From positions 384,107-416,606 of the forward strand of contig CAJNDS010000868.1 in NCBI GenBank assembly GCA_905221605.1: DNA of 32,500 nt, given 5' to 3'. The notes under the pieces were generated by a model, which was not told where the DNA came from, ran no database searches, and saw nothing but the letters and a program-made list of their open reading frames with translations. Source of the stretch: Symbiodinium natans. Its lineage: Eukaryota; Sar; Dinophyceae; Suessiales; Symbiodiniaceae. Each line of letters begins with the position of its first letter. Position 1 is the first letter of the stretch. Positions 9,401-16,860 of this stretch are shown here, piece after piece. Made by a program: the position numbers and the translations under genes.

Positions 9401-12400
9401 ATGTGGAAGCCTGAAGTGCTCACCCCAAGCCCTCGCCCTGTACAAGTCCGAGGAAGGCCGTGTCTGGGCTTTGTCCGTTTTTTCAGATCGAGACTTTGTG
9501 TTCCACGCGGGCTGTAGGCCGGGTTGTTTCGAATCTCGAAATATCTAGGTAAAAAGCTTCGTGACCTCCTGAAGAAGCACGGTGACTTCAAGTCGCTCGA
9601 GATCCATGTCAAGAAGATTCACACGGCTTCCTATGGCAAGTCCAAGATGGGACAGTGGGTAACCAAGCAGTACCTCGCGACGGTGCTTCATTGGACCCCG
9701 CGACCTCGCTGATCTAAACCCCCAAAACCCCAAAACCCCCAAACCCCCAAAACCCCCAAAACCCCCAAAACCCCCAAAACCCCCAAAACCCCCAAAACCC
9801 CCAAAACCCCCAAAACCCCCAAACCCCCACACGCGAAACTCCCAAGTGATTTGCGCACACGCAACTCCAAGAGCTGTAAAGCCCCCATACGTATGTACAT
9901 AGATCGATGGGTAGACAGATGGATATCTAGATTCATCTAGATATCTATCCATCTAGATCGAGTCTTGGAAGTGTGCTATCATGACACTTAGGAAAATGAT
10001 TGCGGCCGCCTGGTCGTGGGCAGCCAAGACAGGCAACCTGCGCAAGAACCCCGTCCACGGGGAGGAGGAGGCCCGATTGGTTCTTGCCGATAAGTTCGAG
10101 GCCCAGGACAACACAAGCCAGGAGATCGAGCTTTCGGGGCAGATGGATGCCGAGGATATGATTTCTCTAGGAAGGCTTCTGAATTTCCTTTCTAAGTTGG
10201 GTTCGTGGGAGGTGCTTTTATAAGGGTTCAGGGTTTAGCTTTAGGATTTAGGGTTTAGGGTATAGGGTTTAGGGTTTAGGGTTCAGGGTTCAGGGTTTAG
10301 ATTATATAGGGGGTACTATATTCCCTATAAGGACGACTAAGGGGGAACGTCCCATGTTTAGGGCTTGGGTTTTAACTGGGTGTGGGATGACAGGACGACA
10401 CCGGCTTCTTGCTGGAGGGCGACGTTCCCAACATCGATGCCGAGGATGCTGCATTGATGAGCGGTACCGCAACATCTTCTACCACTGGGGGGGTGGCGCA
10501 CGCCCAGATCGAATCATTCTCGGCAAATGCTTCCTTCAAGCTTCCGGTTAGCATCTGTGTGTGCAAGAAGGCCCTCTTGAATACATATATGCATAGCTAG
10601 ATCCCTTCAGGCTTGTTTTTCCGAGCTTGTCACAGACGAGCTCTCCGGTTTCGATCCTGCCGCAGTATCTCGAAGTGCTTGGGCGCAAGATCGACAACTG
10701 CGAAGATGTCTTGGACTGTGTTTAGGGGGTGAGGGTCTTGGGCTGTCATTGTAGCATGCTGGGTTTCGTAGATATATAGCAGGACCGCCTGAAGAGCATT
10801 GGAGGCACTCGCGCCACAACGTGACTCAACTTACACTTATGGGATCGAGCCTTATGCAATATGTACGTGAGTGCTGTGCCCGCTAGGCTTCGGGTGGAGA
10901 TCCAGAAGGTCCTCGATGGGCTCAACATCCTCTTCTCTGATTTGACGAAGAAGCAGTCCGACGCCATCACCAGAAAGCCCGACGAGCAACTCGCCTTAAC
11001 ACACGTGCCCCAAACCAATATACAAACAGTTGAAACTCGAGGACCTTCCAGAACAGCCTCCTCAAAATCTTCGCCGAAGTCACGAAGCAGGACTTGATCA
11101 TGAACAACTTCGTCGTCCGAGCGAAGACTCTTGTCCCAATCCCAAGCGAAGTCCCTCCACTTGGAAGTTCCTAGTAGACATGTGCTTCAACGTAATTATA
11201 GAACCCTAAACCCTAAACCCTAAACCCCTAAACCCCTAAACCCCTAAACCCCTAAACCCCTAAACCCCTCAACCCCTAAACCCCTAAAACCCCTAAAACC
11301 CCTAATACCCCTAATACCCCTAATACCCTAATAAACCCTAAACCCTGAACCCTAAACCCTAAACCGTGACCCGCCAAGCAGACTAGCCACAGTAGGGTTG
11401 AGGGTTTAGTCTTATAGGGTGCAGTTAAGGACAATGAAGCCCGCCCAGTCCAACAAGCCGACCAAGCCTGCTGTGAAGACGGCAGCCAAGCCGCCGAAGC
11501 CTGCCAAGAAGCCGGCAAAGGTTAAGAAGGATCCTAAGACCCCAGGCAAGCCCAGCAAGGGAAAGGCTGCCAAAGGTGGTGCGTAGGTGCTGGGGCAAGT
11601 TTCAGAGCCTTGCAACACAGCTACCAGTGTGTCAAGATTGATGCGCAGGTAGGAAGTATAGATCATGCTGGGTTAAAGCTGGCTGGCATATCTAGCTGTG
11701 TTGCTGTGCTGTCGTGATCTGCAATGGCAGACCCGATCGACATCGAAGCGACTGGCGGGGATGCCTCAACTTTAAAGTATAGGACAATTCCCCGGCGAAA
11801 CCCTAGAGACCCTCATACATTAATTGGCTCGTACAGGGAAGTGTTTTTTATAGGGTTACTTGCAGGTTCAGGGTACTTCTAACCCCAATTGGAACTGTAC
11901 TATAAAGCCCTAAGTCCCCTAAGTCCTCTAAGAAGTTTATAAGTACCCATGAACCTCCAAGTGCAGGGCTACAGGGTTGTAGGGTTAACAGGGTTTAGAG
12001 GGTTTGTATACGGTTTATTATATGTAGGGTTACAATATGAGTATATAGGTTTGCATAACGTCAATATGCCTATAGGGTTGAGAGGGTTTGAGGCTTTTGC
12101 TTAGGGGTTAAGGGTTTTTGCTCTTGAGCCTCACTAAATGATTCTATGCAAGAAGGAGGCATCCTAAAGCATAGCGCTAATTTAATTGACTTAGAAGCCC
12201 TCTCTGGCTGCGAAGCCTTGCAACACGACGCAGTGCCTAGCTCGGATGTGACGAACACCAGGCTTAAGGGTTTGCACGTGCTGTGCGTGTTGCTGCGCTT
12301 ACACTGCAAAGTGCAGACAGCTCTTAACATGCGAATCCGATCGAATTCTGGGAGAAATCGTACTGGCCTTTGCCATGCCCGTGAAATGCACGCAATATAT

Positions 12401-15400
12401 CTTGGGCCCTTTCTTATCTCCTCGCGCAACCCCGGACAGGTCTACTTGAACAAGCAGGGGATCCAAGGGGAGCTGGTGGAAGAGAAGGCCACGTCCGTCA
12501 ATTTCTTAAACCCTAAACCTAAGCCCTAAACCGACCCTATAAAGCTCTACCCCACAGCCTAAACCCTATAAACCCTATTTTTGCAGCAGGACTCCTCACC
12601 ACTGCCTGCCTCACCCTTATTCCCCCTATAAACCCGATAAATCAAACCCTGCTGTTTCATCTCAATTGCCTAAATCCCAAATCTGAATCCCTCTGCCAAA
12701 CTGCGCAGGGCACACTTCCAGCGAAGATGACGACGCTGATGATGATCTGGCCAACGAGCTCTTTGTAGGGTTTCAAACAGGTGTGGCTTCTACGCACTAT
12801 TGATTAAATTGAAAGTTGATTTGCCATTGAGCAGAAGACACCCCAGTAATGCTAGTGGATATGCAAAGGCAGAGAGCGCAGAGCGTGTTGTTCGGCTTGC
12901 TCAAGTGGCAGCACGCAAGATGAAGAAGCATGGATCCTAAGCTGGTCTTAGTTAGTTTTGCTGGCCTTGGGATTATCCTTTCTATGGAAACCCTGCACAC
13001 ACAATTTAAGTATAGGTGTCGTGGATCCGATTCTGAAAGCTCTGGCAGCGTGTGGTGCCGGCAAGACTGTTGGGACCAATGCTTCTCGTAACTTACATCG
13101 GCTCATTCAGAAGCAAGGGCGTACTCTGCCTGTGCAAATTGAGTCGGTCAGCACACCTATTCGAGTCGTTGCAAAGGGCAGACTGCGCAGGGTCGATTGT
13201 TGCTATCCTGTCATTATGCCTTCTGCGTGGCTGGAGTATTCCCTGAGTGTGGGTGGGGAGGCCTTCCTAGGGGGCCAGTGTCTCGACGCAGAGCAGTCCT
13301 ACAGGTCTATGTTTCTCGACTTCTGGACAAAGTACAGGACCACCCACCCCACGTTCGACTTGTATCAAAGGCCAGAGTACAGCGATGAGTTTGCCAGCAC
13401 GTGTATCCCCGTATCAGTGCATGGAGATGAAGGTAGGGCTAAGGCCAAACGGGCGATTATGATCCTATCGCTGCAGCCGGTCATTGGACCCAAGGGCATC
13501 CAGTACATCAACACCAGTGGGAAGCTAGGCTATATCTGAGCCCCTTTTCACCGCACACTCACAAACCCGAACGCCGCCTATAGCATAGAAACCCTGGAGC
13601 CCTAAACCCTACACCCTATGAGGGTTTATAAACCCTCAATCTTATAAGGCACTCTCTGACCACTCGAATGCTGTACTCAGTGATCCCAGCCCAGAGTTAC
13701 TGTGGCGATCTCACCTTGGACACATTGCTGGATGCGATGGTGACCGACCTGGAGAGGTTGTATCAGGATGGGTTGGAAGCTACTCATATTGCAATTCTGG
13801 TCTAGATGATGGTTTAGGGTTTAAGGGTTAAGGGTTAAGGGTTAAGGGTTTAGGGTTTAGGGTTTAGGGTTTAGGGTCTTCAGGAAGGTAGGGGGGTAGG
13901 TAGGTAGGGGGGTCGGTAGGTAGGGGGGGTAGGTAGGTACGGGGGTATAGTTATAGGTAGGGGGGTGGGTGGGTATCCAGCCAGGTTGTGTTCAAGAACA
14001 CGCCGATTCGATTCCGACTCGTTACGTTGTCCATCAAGGGGGACTGGCCTTTCCTACGAAAGGCGATGAAATTGAACACAGGATTCACATCAAAGTATGT
14101 TTGCCACCTCTGCATGGCGAAAGTGCCTAGCTGTTTCATGCAGATGTTTTTTTTGCTAATGTGTGGCCGGGTTTCAACTAGCTATAGCTATCTTACCCCA
14201 GATGGTCTTTAAGGAATGGTTCGATTTCAGCAAGGATGCCTTAGATCGCAGCCATGCCAAAGTTCTCCCCAGCCCGTTCAAAGCGAACGAGCCATCATCG
14301 GCTTTTAGGAGACTTACGACCATCGCAGACGAGCCAGAACACATTCGACCAGACATTGCACATACGTATTCTATCAATGGATGGGGTAAAGACCTCTGTG
14401 GTAGCAGCCTGGTTCTGTTGTGGCGCCTTCACATCTTTAAATCTCGCTCACTCCAAGTCTCCTTCGACGAAGCATTTGCTGATTTTCGTGAGTACTGCAA
14501 TCGTGTTGGCAAGACGACAAGCATCACAGAGTTCACCCTCAAGACACTCAAGGTGATTACGCGCCTTGGCTTCTGCCGCCAACCTCCAAAACCTTAATAG
14601 GGCATTGAAATTACTCGGTAGACAGGGTAGGGCGGTGGAACCTAAGGCTCCAGGAATACCCTACAGGATGTGGGAAAGGACATGATTGTGGTCTGATGAA
14701 CGCTTGGCTGGAAGAGGTTGTGTCCCGTGTCGTGGAAGACACCATTGTAACTTGCAGCATTTTAGTTTTTAAAGCTGCCTGACCTGAGCCTACCCAAGCC
14801 CAACCTAGCCCAACCTAGATCCCGTATTAGGCCCCAGAGCATCTGGACATTTTCAAAGTACTTCGGTGGACACTACAGTGCACTGGTCAGCATTTCCGCA
14901 CCCTCTATTCGAATGGGGTCTTCCTGCCCGCAGAGCCCGCCTGGCTTGCAGTGCAGAGCGGGTGGCAGATGCTCGCTCTCCGGCCTGGGCTTAGGGTTTA
15001 TTCATTATGGTGTTTAGGGTTTATAAGTTTTGAAGGTTTAAAGTTTAGAGGTTTATAGGGTTTAGGGTTCAGGGTTTAGTTATATATTTAGGGTATCTAT
15101 ATTGCAGTTGGGGGGGGTCTAAGGCTGGGTACAGTACATTGGCACGACTATGCGCTGAACGCCGGTGGCCACTTTATCGAATACGTCCTAAAGTTCACAT
15201 GCAGGCCGAGATCATGTAACCTCCATGCAGCCTAATCAGTTTTGTATTGCAATCCGAAACCCAAGTGCCCCCTTGCTACAAATTCGAATGTCAACTAAGA
15301 TGGCTTGCTACAAATTCGAATGTCAACTAAGATGGGACGTGCAGCGTGAGCTGCGGTGCGGTGCCACTGAAGTTCTAAACCCTCTTTGCTACTTGGCCCT

Positions 15401-15606
15401 TTCCTTGTCTTTGCCTGTACTTAGCACTAGTACCATCCTCAGAGATCAATAAATAAGGCTGGTGCACATGGGCCGACGAAGATTTTGTTGGCCGCATCGC
15501 ACGGGTGAGTAGGAGGTGTCATGCTATGACGACAGTCATCCGAACAATTCAGAAGAGCCTCATGTACTACAAGGCAGAATGGGGCCAGCAATTCGACTTG
15601 CACTGA
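2782..15606 (+). CDS. Gene 2: methyltransferase-like / transposase-like fusion, about 32 exons
   Basis: A single reading path from ATG 2782 to TGA 15604-15606 can be joined through 31 introns, giving 4590 nt (1529 residues) without an internal stop. Domains in order: C5-methyltransferase-like (residues about 45-330), coiled coil (about 345-410), Pro-rich with an 18-residue repeat (about 410-590), helical middle (about 590-880), Lys/Pro-rich then acidic linker (about 880-960), and a C-terminal module with DDE-like motifs (about 960-1529). Exon lists are in the three block entries. I recognise many blocks as an abundant dinoflagellate family from memory. The unbroken frame across so many joins argues against a decayed pseudogene, but I chose joins partly to keep the frame. 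Least certain are the ATG exon, introns 4142-6199, 10720-10782, 10986-11041 and 11576-12708. It could be two adjacent genes; the join at 6418/6610 is what links them. Confidence 0.62.
3949..4074 (+). other. GC-AG intron with CCCTAA-type repeat
   Basis: The donor GCGCC follows the Ser-Thr-Val codons and the acceptor CCCAG precedes GCCGCC, so GC is present at both ends. The interior (about 3990-4060) is C-rich telomere-type DNA decaying into CCCCACCCC. Splicing gives TVRRHVDKQGRKRF. Confidence 0.65.
4212..4447 (+). repeat. TTTAGGG array
   Basis: Short runs lie at 4212-4245. A long array from about 4306 holds roughly 18 near-perfect TTTAGGG units with rare GGTTTACGG and GGTTTAGGC variants. It sits inside a modelled intron. 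Confidence 0.95.
4905..4995 (+). repeat. Cassette repeat, copy 1
   Basis: About 88 bases starting at the TCTCGTTGCTCT motif, with TTTCGAGACTCCATTAAA and GTGTAAGGGAATTGCACA. It recurs at 5628-5714 with a few substitutions, and its 3' core recurs at about 5268-5295. Confidence 0.8.
5628..5714 (+). repeat. Cassette repeat, copy 2
   Basis: Diverged copy of 4905-4995, including TTTCGAGACTCCATTAAA and GTGTAAAAGAATTGCAAA, and again followed by TTTATCTTGCTTTCTC. The unit spacing of about 720 bases suggests duplication of a larger pyrimidine segment. Confidence 0.8.
6419..6609 (+). other. GC-AG intron with CCCTAAA repeat, linking the two halves of gene 2
   Basis: Donor GCTTGG follows CKHVT plus two bases of the Lys codon. 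Acceptor CGCCCAG precedes GATACC. Splicing gives CKHVTKIPNSWHNTMSDF. The interior (6443-6562) is CCCTAAA/CCCTAATC-type repeat with TATA runs. If this join is wrong, the upstream frame stops at 6450-6452 and a second gene could begin at ATG 6635. Confidence 0.5.
6610..11754 (+). CDS. Gene 2, exon block 2: coiled coil, Pro-rich and helical middle
   Basis: Exons: 6610-6667, 6887-6942, 7173-7194, 7548-7644, 8735-9273, 9518-9699, 9992-10211, 10394-10539, 10611-10719, 10783-10820, 10887-10985, 11042-11125, 11430-11575, 11731-11754. The first four joined exons give a continuous heptad-like helix (SEQLRSELQRIQN, then ELLQAAKARIEALQ). Exon 8735-9273 is Pro-rich with an 18-residue repeat built on PGLPPTTG. 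Exons 9518-10211 contain KKHGDFKSLE and KTGNLRKNPVHGEEEA; 10611-11125 contain GRKIDNCEDVLD, VLDGLNILFSDLTKKQSDA and NSLLKIFAEVTKQD; 11430-11575 is Lys/Pro/Ala-rich. I recognise these as members of the same dinoflagellate family, with no known function. At 10783-10886 an alternative is read-through with one TGA. Confidence 0.6.
6668..6886 (+). other. GC-AG intron with degenerate telomere-type units
   Basis: Donor GCGCCT and downstream exon GCATGT share GC. CCCCTATACCCC and CCCTAAACCCC units occur near 6687-6700 and 6843-6856. Splicing gives EVVAQACGSEQLR. Confidence 0.55.
7021..7105 (+). repeat. CCGCAACCCGGCCGCAAAT short tandem repeat in an intron
   Basis: Three to four diverged copies of an about 20-base unit (CCCGCAACCCGGCCGCAAAT) lie in the modelled CT-AG intron 6943-7172. 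Confidence 0.75.
7195..7547 (+). other. GC-AG intron without telomere-type repeat
   Basis: Donor GCGCTC and downstream exon GCTGCC share GC. Splicing joins SELLQ to AAKARIEAL and continues the coiled coil. The 353-base interior holds anonymous sequence only; short open frames in it look accidental. Confidence 0.5.
7645..8734 (+). other. 1.09 kb GT-AG intron: TTTAGGG block plus AT-rich island
   Basis: Donor GTACCA and downstream exon GTGCCC share GT. G-strand telomere-type units (TTTAGGG, TCTAGGG, TTGAGGG) occupy 7681-7815. TA-rich sequence with many TATATA runs follows to about 8640, far more AT-rich than its surroundings. Splicing joins QPAPEG to APAVARTIS. Confidence 0.6.
7816..8640. repeat. 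TA-rich microsatellite island
   Basis: Repeated (TA)n and (TATG)n runs, for example the TATG run at 8527-8550, give an unstable AT-rich stretch. Tyr/Ile-rich open frames here are artefacts. Confidence 0.85.
9031..9140 (+). repeat. 54-base coding tandem repeat
   Basis: Two copies starting at 9031 and 9085 encode 18-residue units centred on PGLPPTTG. A third, partial PQKAK start follows. It lies within the Pro-rich exon of gene 2. Confidence 0.8.
9274..9517 (+). other. GC-AG intron
   Basis: Donor GCTTGC after WKIF, acceptor GCTGTAG before GCCGGG; GC at both ends. Splicing gives WKIFAGLFRISKYLGKK in frame. The interior is anonymous. Confidence 0.55.
9715..9831. repeat. CCCCCAAAA nine-base array
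   Basis: About 12 units of CCCCCAAAA with some CCCCCAAA and CCCCAAAA variants. It differs from the CCCTAAA repeats elsewhere and is close to the C4A4 telomere unit of some ciliates. Gly/Phe-rich frames on the minus strand are its artefacts. Confidence 0.9.
9918..9953. repeat. Imperfect inverted repeat
   Basis: GATGGATATCTAGAT at 9918-9932 faces ATCTAGATATCTATCCATC at 9935-9953, forming a stem with one four-base bulge and a two-base loop. It lies inside an intron. Confidence 0.75.
10212..10393 (+). other. GT-AG intron with TTTAGGG repeat
   Basis: Donor GTGCTT after GSWE, acceptor GATGACAG before GACGAC. Splicing gives GSWEDDTGFLLEGD. TTTAGGG-type units occupy 10222-10298. Confidence 0.7.
10540..10610 (+). 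other. GC-AG intron flanked by GCTT repeats
   Basis: The donor reads GCTTCC and the downstream exon reads GCTTGT, a four-base direct repeat. This join keeps the frame into QYLEVLGRKIDN without a shift, unlike other nearby acceptors. Confidence 0.6.
11126..11429 (+). other. GA-AG intron with CCCTAAA / CCCCTAAA array
   Basis: Donor GACTCT and downstream exon GACAAT share GAC. The interior (11202-11368) shows CCCTAAA grading into eight-base CCCCTAAA units. Splicing gives VVRAKTMKPAQSNKP. Confidence 0.6.
11755..12708 (+). other. Long intron or intron/exon/intron region, mixed telomere-type units
   Basis: A direct join of EATG to HTSSEDDD is in frame (GC-AG). Degenerate TAGGG units occur at 11835-12130 and CCCTAAA units at 12508-12600. 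A possible extra exon at about 12440-12505, encoding VYLNKQGIQGELVEEK, follows an AG acceptor; I cannot decide whether it is used. Confidence 0.4.
12709..15606 (+). CDS. Gene 2, exon block 3: C-terminal module with DDE-like motifs
   Basis: Exons: 12709-12780, 13016-13523, 13649-13799, 13985-14122, 14214-14568, 14667-14746, 14831-14974, 15124-15213, 15300-15387, 15458-15606. Key motifs: NASRNLHRLIQKQGRTLPV, SVHGDEGRAKAKR (Asp1100), SIKGDWPFLRKA (Asp1202), CHLC (Cys1222/Cys1225), RPDIAHTYSINGWGKDL (Asp1275, His1278), RPKVHMQAEI, WADEDFVGRIARVSRR. Asp to Asp spacing is about 100 residues, with a CxxC soon after the second. This resembles the layout of large eukaryotic DDE transposases with a CxxC insertion (tnp2/Plavaka/KDZ-like), but I cannot assign a catalytic Glu with confidence. 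The order of motifs matches dinoflagellate proteins I remember. An acidic SSEDDDADDD stretch opens the block. TGA at 15604 fits a natural end. Confidence 0.75.
12781..13015 (+). other. GT-AG intron flanked by GTGT repeats
   Basis: The donor reads GTGTGG and the downstream exon GTGTCG. Splicing gives VGFQTGVVDPILKAL. No telomere-type array is present. Confidence 0.7.
13524..13648 (+). other. GC-AG intron with both repeat orientations
   Basis: The donor GCTAGG splits the Lys codon of NTSGK; acceptor TTATAAG precedes GCACTC. Splicing gives NTSGKHSLTTRMLYS. The interior contains CCCTAAACCC followed by GGGTTTATAAACCC, so a hairpin is possible. Confidence 0.75.
13800..13984 (+). other. GT-AG intron with TTTAGGG and GGTAGG repeats
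   Basis: Donor GTCTAG, acceptor CAGCCAG before GTTGTG; GT at both ends. TTTAGGG/TTAAGGG units (about 13808-13878) are followed by GGTAGGTAGGGGGG units to 13976. Splicing gives HIAILVVFKNTPIRF. Confidence 0.75.
14975..15123 (+). other. GC-AG intron with TTTAGGG repeat
   Basis: Donor GCTCTC and downstream exon GCTGGG share GCT. Splicing gives GWQMLAGYSTLARL. TTTAGGG-type units lie at about 14990-15093. Confidence 0.75.
15214..15299 (+). other. AT-AG intron with duplicated acceptor region
   Basis: Donor ATGTAAC and downstream exon ATGGCT share ATG. The same join can be written GT-AT, but AG at the 3' end is kept here by analogy with the other introns. Splicing gives QAEIMACYKFECQL. Confidence 0.55.
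15272..15335 (+). repeat. 32-base tandem duplication across an intron/exon border
   Basis: The unit starting CTTGCTACAAATTCG at 15272 is repeated at 15304 with a 32-base offset. The first copy is intronic and supplies the acceptor CTAAG; the second is coding. Confidence 0.9.
15388..15457 (+). other. GC-AG intron flanked by GCT repeats
   Basis: Donor GCTACT after NPL plus one base, acceptor AATAAG before GCTGGT. Splicing gives NPLCWCTWADEDFVG. At 70 nt, it has no telomere-type unit. Confidence 0.7.
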
Positions 15607-16034
15607 GTGCCTGGCATGCCCGATGTGCCAACGAAGCGGAGACGAAGCTGCCGTCCAGGAAATGTGTGTCTGTGTGTGTGTGTGTGCGCGCGCTTTTCCA
15701 CCACGACATCCTCGTCCCGCACCAATAGAGTAATGATCCCAAAGCCCCGAGCAACCCCAACAACCTTATAGGTCCGCAGGCTCGACCCCATTAAGTTATC
15801 GGCCCCGGGTGTCGAAACCCCAAACACCAATAACAAGCCCTGCAAGGTTGCAAAGACATATAAGGCACCAAGCCTTCTAAACATCGCCCTACCTGGCGAA
15901 AGGACAGGATGTTTCAACCGCCCCAAGCCTTGTAAACTTATTGCCAAGTCCTCGCAGGATACTGATCGAATCCCCCTAAACCTTCCCATGCCAGCCAGCA
16001 CTGCCAGGCTCCCGGGCTGTGATCGAACAACCCC
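15607..16034. other. No gene seen downstream of gene 2
   Basis: It contains a short GT/GC run (15663-15693) and anonymous sequence. A minus-strand open frame (15567-16001) overlaps the last exon of gene 2 antisense and shows no recognisable motif. Confidence 0.5.
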
Positions 16035-16240
16035 ACCCTAAACCCTAGGCCCTAAACCCTAACACCTATGAACCCTATGAACCCTATGAACCTATATGAA
16101 CCCTATGAACCCCATAGGAACCCTAGGCCTTATGAACCCTATATGAACCCTCTATGAACCCTATATGAACCCTAAACCCTAAGCACCGACCCAGAGTTAG
16201 GGTTTATAGGGTTCAAGGCATAGGATTTAGGGTTTAGTTG
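16035..16240. repeat. Opposed telomere-type blocks with CCCTATGAA variant
   Basis: CCCTAAA, CCCTATGAA and CCCTATATGAA units run to about 16183. TTAGGGTTTATAGGG-type units in the opposite orientation follow from 16197. Confidence 0.9.
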
Positions 16241-16360
16241 AGGGCTTCGGCTACATTTCCGGGAATCCGTACACATTCTCAACATCGTCCAGAAACCTGG
16301 TTAAGTGTAACACTATTTTTTTGATACACAATTTTCCGTACCAAAAGAAGGTCTAGGTAA

Positions 16361-16860
16361 AACCCTAGACCCTAAACCCTAAACCGTAAACCCTAAACCC
16401 TAAACCCTCCCCTATGTTGGGAAAAATATACTCATGCTGCGAGCTCCCCGGCTTGGCCTCGACCTCCTGATGGAGCCGCACCTGGCACCAAAAGCGCCCC
16501 TCGCCGACCGAAATGCGGTTCAGGGTTTAGGGTTTAGGAAAGGGCTTAGGGTTATGAGGGGTTTAGGGCTTAGGGTTTAGGGCTCGTTGCCCCCCGCCCC
16601 CAAACCACCCCAAGTACATTCGAATGCAGATTTAGGCTGTAGGGTGTAAAGGCCCTTGGCGGCATTCTGAGTTCTCAGCCAGCCCTTGCATCTTTGAAAT
16701 GTGCGCATGCTCAAATTCAGGCTCATGCTTCTGGTGAGGTTGGGGCCATTCTTGTGCCAGGCACTCTGCGGGCATTGGAAAGAACTGGCTGGGGGGTTTA
16801 GTAGTTAGGAGGGTTTAGGGCCTATAGGGTTTAGGGTTTAGGGCTCTGGTTTGGGGCTGA
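16361..16860. repeat. Scattered telomere-type units
   Basis: A C-strand block at 16361-16408 and G-strand blocks at 16515-16586 and about 16796-16850 are separated by anonymous sequence in which I see no exon. Confidence 0.8.

Larger units (their letters stand above)
9700..9991 (+). other. GC-AG intron with CCCCCAAAA repeat and inverted repeat
   Basis: The exon end LHWTP joins KMIAAAWSWAAKTGN across this intron. The interior contains the CCCCCAAAA array and a palindromic stretch just before the acceptor. Confidence 0.65.

Noticed and set aside
9545-9952. Minus-strand Gly/Phe-rich or Gly/Val/Leu-rich proteins
   Set aside because: They arise from the CCCCCAAAA array and lie antisense to gene 2 exons.
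10820-10849. A 30-base mini-intron in gene 2
   Set aside because: A 66-base GT-AG intron at 10821-10886 gives an equally good protein join and a size like its neighbours.
15567-16001. 144-residue minus-strand open frame
   Set aside because: It overlaps the well-supported last exon of gene 2 antisense and has no recognisable motif.
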